This document shows positions 21,637 to 24,140 of a DNA stretch of 24,140 nucleotides, in pieces. This DNA comes from Nocardioidaceae bacterium UBA4001 (GTDB lineage: Bacteria; Actinomycetota; Actinomycetes; Propionibacteriales; Nocardioidaceae), in contig DGBP01000014.1 in the NCBI GenBank assembly GCA_002384855.1, positions 1 to 24,140 on the forward strand, given 5' to 3'. Position numbers and translations under genes: made by a program. The notes beneath the pieces are model-generated. The model searched no databases. It had not been told where the DNA came from and worked only from the letters and a program-made list of their open reading frames with translations. Numbering within the stretch: position 1 is the first letter of the stretch; each line of letters opens with the position of its first letter.

Positions 21637-22475
21637 TGACCACGGCGACCGGAGCATCAGGGGGGGCGCCCGTCGGCGGCTGGGACGTCGGGTCCGTCGC
21701 CGCCGAGCTGCTGAGGTGCGAGGACGAGCGGATCGAGCGGCCGCCCTTCACCGATGAGTGGCCCGGCCTCGACCTCGACACCGGGTACGAGATCCAGGAC
21801 CTCAACCTGCGCAAGCGACTGGAGCGCGGCGAGCGGCTGGTCGGCGTCAAGCTCGGGCTGACGAGTCGGGCGAAGCAACAGCGCATGGGAGTCCACTTCC
21901 CGTTCGTCGCCTGGTTGACGGACGCGATGATCCTGCCGGTCGGAGACCCGGTGCCCCAGGCGCGGCTGATCCATCCCCGTGCCGAACCTGAGCTCGTCTT
22001 CGTGATGGGCGACCGGCTGGAGGGTCCCGGCATCAGCTGCGCCCAGGCGATGTCGGCCGTCGAGTCCATGTGGGGAGGTGTCGAGATCATCGACAGTCGC
22101 TATCGCGACTTCCGTTTCACCGCCGGTGACGTCGCAGCCGACAACGCGTCGTCAGCCGCCTTCGTCACCGGCCCGGTCGGGCTGCCGCCCACCGAGCTCG
22201 ACCTGGCCCTCGAAGCCGTGCTGGTCGAGGTCGACGGCGTGGTCGTCGACTCGGCGACCGGCGCGGCGGTCCAGGGTCATCCGGGGGAGGCGCTGGCCCT
22301 GGCGGCGAACGACCTCGCCCGGCGCGGACACGCCATCGAGCCCGGCTGGATCGTCCTCACAGGCGGGATGACAGATGCGGTCTTCGCGCCACCCGGTGCA
22401 TCGATCGCGATGCACTTCACCCATCTCGGCTCGGTGTTCCTCAACGGCGGGGAGGCTCCGACGCCATGCCCTTGA
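21636..22475 (+). CDS. dmpH: 4-oxalocrotonate decarboxylase (DmpH type)
   Basis: This 279-aa member of the hydratase/decarboxylase family shows LVGVKLGLTSRAKQ, HPRAEPELVFVM (metal ligands), GGVEIIDSRYRDF and DNASSAAFVTG. The VKLGLTSRAKQQRMGV segment and gene position favour decarboxylase over hydratase. It removes CO2 from 2-oxohex-3-enedioate to give 2-hydroxypentadienoate, handed to the DmpE-type hydratase. About 15 extra N-terminal residues precede the family core. ATG overlaps the aldolase stop, and its 3' end overlaps the tautomerase by ten bases. Confidence 0.92.
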   Translation: MTTATGASGGAPVGGWDVGSVAAELLRCEDERIERPPFTDEWPGLDLDTGYEIQDLNLRKRLERGERLVGVKLGLTSRAKQQRMGVHFPFVAWLTDAMILPVGDPVPQARLIHPRAEPELVFVMGDRLEGPGISCAQAMSAVESMWGGVEIIDSRYRDFRFTAGDVAADNASSAAFVTGPVGLPPTELDLALEAVLVEVDGVVVDSATGAAVQGHPGEALALAANDLARRGHAIEPGWIVLTGGMTDAVFAPPGASIAMHFTHLGSVFLNGGEAPTPCP

Positions 22476-22675
22476 TCGAAGTGACCATGGTGGAGGGCCG
22501 CACCCCGGAGCAACTGCGCGCCCTCATCAGCGGCCTCACCCGAGCGACCGCGGAGGCGGTCGGCGCGCCGGCGGAGAACGTACGGGTCGTGGTACGAGAA
22601 GTCCCTGCTACGCACTGGGCGGCGGGCGACGTCACGATCGCCGAGAGGGCCACGCACGGAAGGGAAGCGCCATGA
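22466..22675 (+). CDS. dmpI: 4-oxalocrotonate tautomerase (DmpI type)
   Basis: This is a 69-aa tautomerase. After removal of the start Met, Pro1 is N-terminal (PLIEVTMVEGR). Arg11, Arg39 and an aromatic residue at 50 (Trp in HWAAGD) all sit at the positions known from 4-OT. It converts 2-hydroxymuconate to 2-oxohex-3-enedioate, working as a hexamer in the cytoplasm. GGGGAGG lies upstream inside the decarboxylase gene. Both neighbours overlap it (ten bases before, ATGA after), so synthesis is probably coupled. Confidence 0.94.
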   Translation: MPLIEVTMVEGRTPEQLRALISGLTRATAEAVGAPAENVRVVVREVPATHWAAGDVTIAERATHGREAP

Positions 22676-24114
22676 GCGACCTGGAGTTCTTCGGGCACGT
22701 CATCGACGGGGAGGAGATCCCCTCGGTCGACGGCGACACGCTCGAGGTGTGGAACCCCTGGACGCAGAGTGTCTGGGCCCGGGCCGCGGAGGGCGGACCC
22801 GACGACGTGGCCAAGGCCGTCACGAGCTCAAGGCGGGCCTTCGACGAAGGTCCCTGGCCTCGGATGGGCCGGGTCGAGCGGGCGGCCGCCATCCATCGGC
22901 TCGCCGATCTCATGGAGGAGCGAGCCGACGACCTGGCCACCTTGGACACGCGGAACATGGCCAAGCCGTTCGCGCAGGCTCAGCACGACGTGGCCCGATC
23001 AGTGTGGAACTTCCGCTTCTTCGCCGACCACCAACGTGACCACTGCGGCGAGGTCTACCCGATGGACTCCGGGCACCACTCCTACAGCGAGTACGGTCCC
23101 GCCGGCGTTGTCGCCGCGATCAGTCCCTGGAACTTCCCGCTCATGATGGCGACCTGGAAGGTGGCGCCCGCGATCGCGTGGGGCAACACCTGCATCATCA
23201 AGCCCTCCGAGGACACCCCTGCCTCGGTCACGATGCTCGGCCGGCTCGCAGCGGAGGCGGGACTGCCACCTGGCGTCCTCAACGTGCTCAACGGGCGTGG
23301 CGACCCGGCGGGATCGGCCCTGGTCGCCGACGACCGTGTCGACCGTGTCACTTTCACCGGGTCGTCGGCAACCGGGAAGCGGGTGATGGCATCTGCAGCC
23401 TCCCACCTGGCCCCGGTCTCCCTCGAGCTGGGAGGCAAAGGTGCGAACATCGTCTTCGATGACGCCGACCTGGACAACGCCGTCCATTGGGCGGTGGAGT
23501 CGATCTTCCGCAATTCCGGCCAGGTCTGCCTGGCGGGCTCCCGACTCTACGTGGCCTCCGGCATCTACGACGAGTTCATGGCACGGTTCGTCGCCGCCGC
23601 CGAGGCGTTGACGATCGGTGACCCGTTCGACGCGGGGACGCGGTTCTCCAGCCTTGCCAGCAAGAAGCACTACGACAAAGTGTCGGCCTACGTCGACGGG
23701 GTCGGCCCCGACGGGGGAAAGATCCTGACCGGGGGGATCGACGAGGACGGCCGCTGGCTGGTCCGACCCACGATCATCACCGATCTGCCGCTCACGGCCC
23801 CGGCGTACTGCGAGGAGATCTTCGGGCCCGTCTGCGTGGTCAACCGCTTCGAGACCGAGGACGAGGTCATCGGCCTCGCCAACAACACCCGCTACGGCCT
23901 CAACGCCATGCTCTTCACCGAGAACCTATCGCGCGCACACCGGGTGGCCTCCCGGCTCCGAGCGGGGACCGTCTGGGTGAACTGTTTCTTCATCCGCGAT
24001 CTGCGCACGCCCTTCGGTGGCGTGGGCGACTCGGGAGTCGGCCGTGAAGGTGGCAACTTCAGCCGGGAGTTCTTCACCGAACCCAAGGCCGTCGTGATGC
24101 AAATCCAACGATGA
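22672..24114 (+). CDS. dmpC: 2-hydroxymuconic semialdehyde dehydrogenase (DmpC/XylG type)
   Basis: This 480-aa aldehyde dehydrogenase has SPWNFPLMMATWK (Asn154), FTGSSATGK, the general base Glu252 in LELGGKG, the catalytic Cys286 in GQVCLAGSR, and EEIFGPV near the C-terminus. With the tautomerase and decarboxylase it forms the oxalocrotonate branch: NAD-dependent oxidation of the semialdehyde made by the extradiol enzymes. The ATG has GGAAGGGA upstream and overlaps the tautomerase stop. The position after dmpI differs from the Pseudomonas order, where dmpC precedes dmpD. Substrate assignment rests on context as well as sequence. Confidence 0.92.
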   Translation: MSDLEFFGHVIDGEEIPSVDGDTLEVWNPWTQSVWARAAEGGPDDVAKAVTSSRRAFDEGPWPRMGRVERAAAIHRLADLMEERADDLATLDTRNMAKPFAQAQHDVARSVWNFRFFADHQRDHCGEVYPMDSGHHSYSEYGPAGVVAAISPWNFPLMMATWKVAPAIAWGNTCIIKPSEDTPASVTMLGRLAAEAGLPPGVLNVLNGRGDPAGSALVADDRVDRVTFTGSSATGKRVMASAASHLAPVSLELGGKGANIVFDDADLDNAVHWAVESIFRNSGQVCLAGSRLYVASGIYDEFMARFVAAAEALTIGDPFDAGTRFSSLASKKHYDKVSAYVDGVGPDGGKILTGGIDEDGRWLVRPTIITDLPLTAPAYCEEIFGPVCVVNRFETEDEVIGLANNTRYGLNAMLFTENLSRAHRVASRLRAGTVWVNCFFIRDLRTPFGGVGDSGVGREGGNFSREFFTEPKAVVMQIQR

Positions 24115-24140
24115 GCAGGGGAGAGTCCCGCCGGGTGGTG
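24111..24140 (+). CDS. start of a further operon gene, cut by the window end
   Basis: An ATG at 24111 overlaps the dehydrogenase stop (ATGA), as at several junctions in this operon. Ten codons are visible (MSRGESRRVV). Nothing can be said of its function. Confidence 0.35.
   Translation, partial: MSRGESRRVV

Overview
The window is very GC-rich, with a strong G/C third-position bias, frequent GTG starts and tightly overlapping genes. This points to a high-GC actinobacterium (Actinomycetota; a soil or degrader lineage of the Nocardioides/Rhodococcus/Janibacter kind is an inference, not shown). No rRNA, tRNA, CRISPR array, transposase or integrase was seen.

Layout. (1) 133-2916, minus strand: a probable operon of an NADP-binding oxidoreductase, an esterase fused to a luciferase-like domain, a small GNAT acetyltransferase and an AhpD-like protein. 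It is divergent from a MarR-type regulator (3018) whose C-terminal end is frameshifted. The shared spacer has two related palindromes sitting on the likely minus-strand promoter. (2) 3593-6394, plus strand: a DODA/YgiD-type dioxygenase, then a DsbA/FrnE-like thioredoxin-fold protein overlapping an ECF-type sigma factor, then a SnoaL/NTF2-like protein. (3) 6644-9305, minus strand: an uncharacterised 224-aa protein, an IclR regulator and a remarkable in-frame fusion of a Rieske ferredoxin to a DmpD-type meta-cleavage hydrolase. (4) 9399 to the window end, plus strand: one long, almost gapless catabolic operon divergent from block 3, with a 19-bp inverted repeat in the 93-bp spacer.

The long operon reads as a whole aromatic pathway. 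It encodes two tandem XylE-type catechol 2,3-dioxygenases, a histidine phosphatase, and a two-subunit PEP-synthase-like phosphotransferase (ATP-grasp subunit plus swivelling-histidine subunit, the architecture of phenylphosphate synthase and of CreHI/HpeHI-type aryl kinases). Next come a phthalate-dioxygenase-type Rieske oxygenase, a 98-aa zinc-ribbon protein, a HAD hydrolase and a VanB/PDR-type reductase. The complete lower meta pathway follows in dmpEFGHI order, then the dmpC-type dehydrogenase.

The most interesting reading (inference) is a phosphorylation-dependent phenol oxygenation route. A phenolic substrate is phosphorylated by the split kinase. The aryl phosphate, an anionic mimic of phthalate, is oxygenated by the Rieske system. 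Phosphate is released by the histidine phosphatase, by the HAD protein or spontaneously. The resulting catechol is cleaved to pyruvate and acetyl-CoA. The known CreHI-CreJEF-CreD p-cresol route uses the same logic but with a P450; no carboxylase of the anaerobic-phenol or acetovanillone type is present here.
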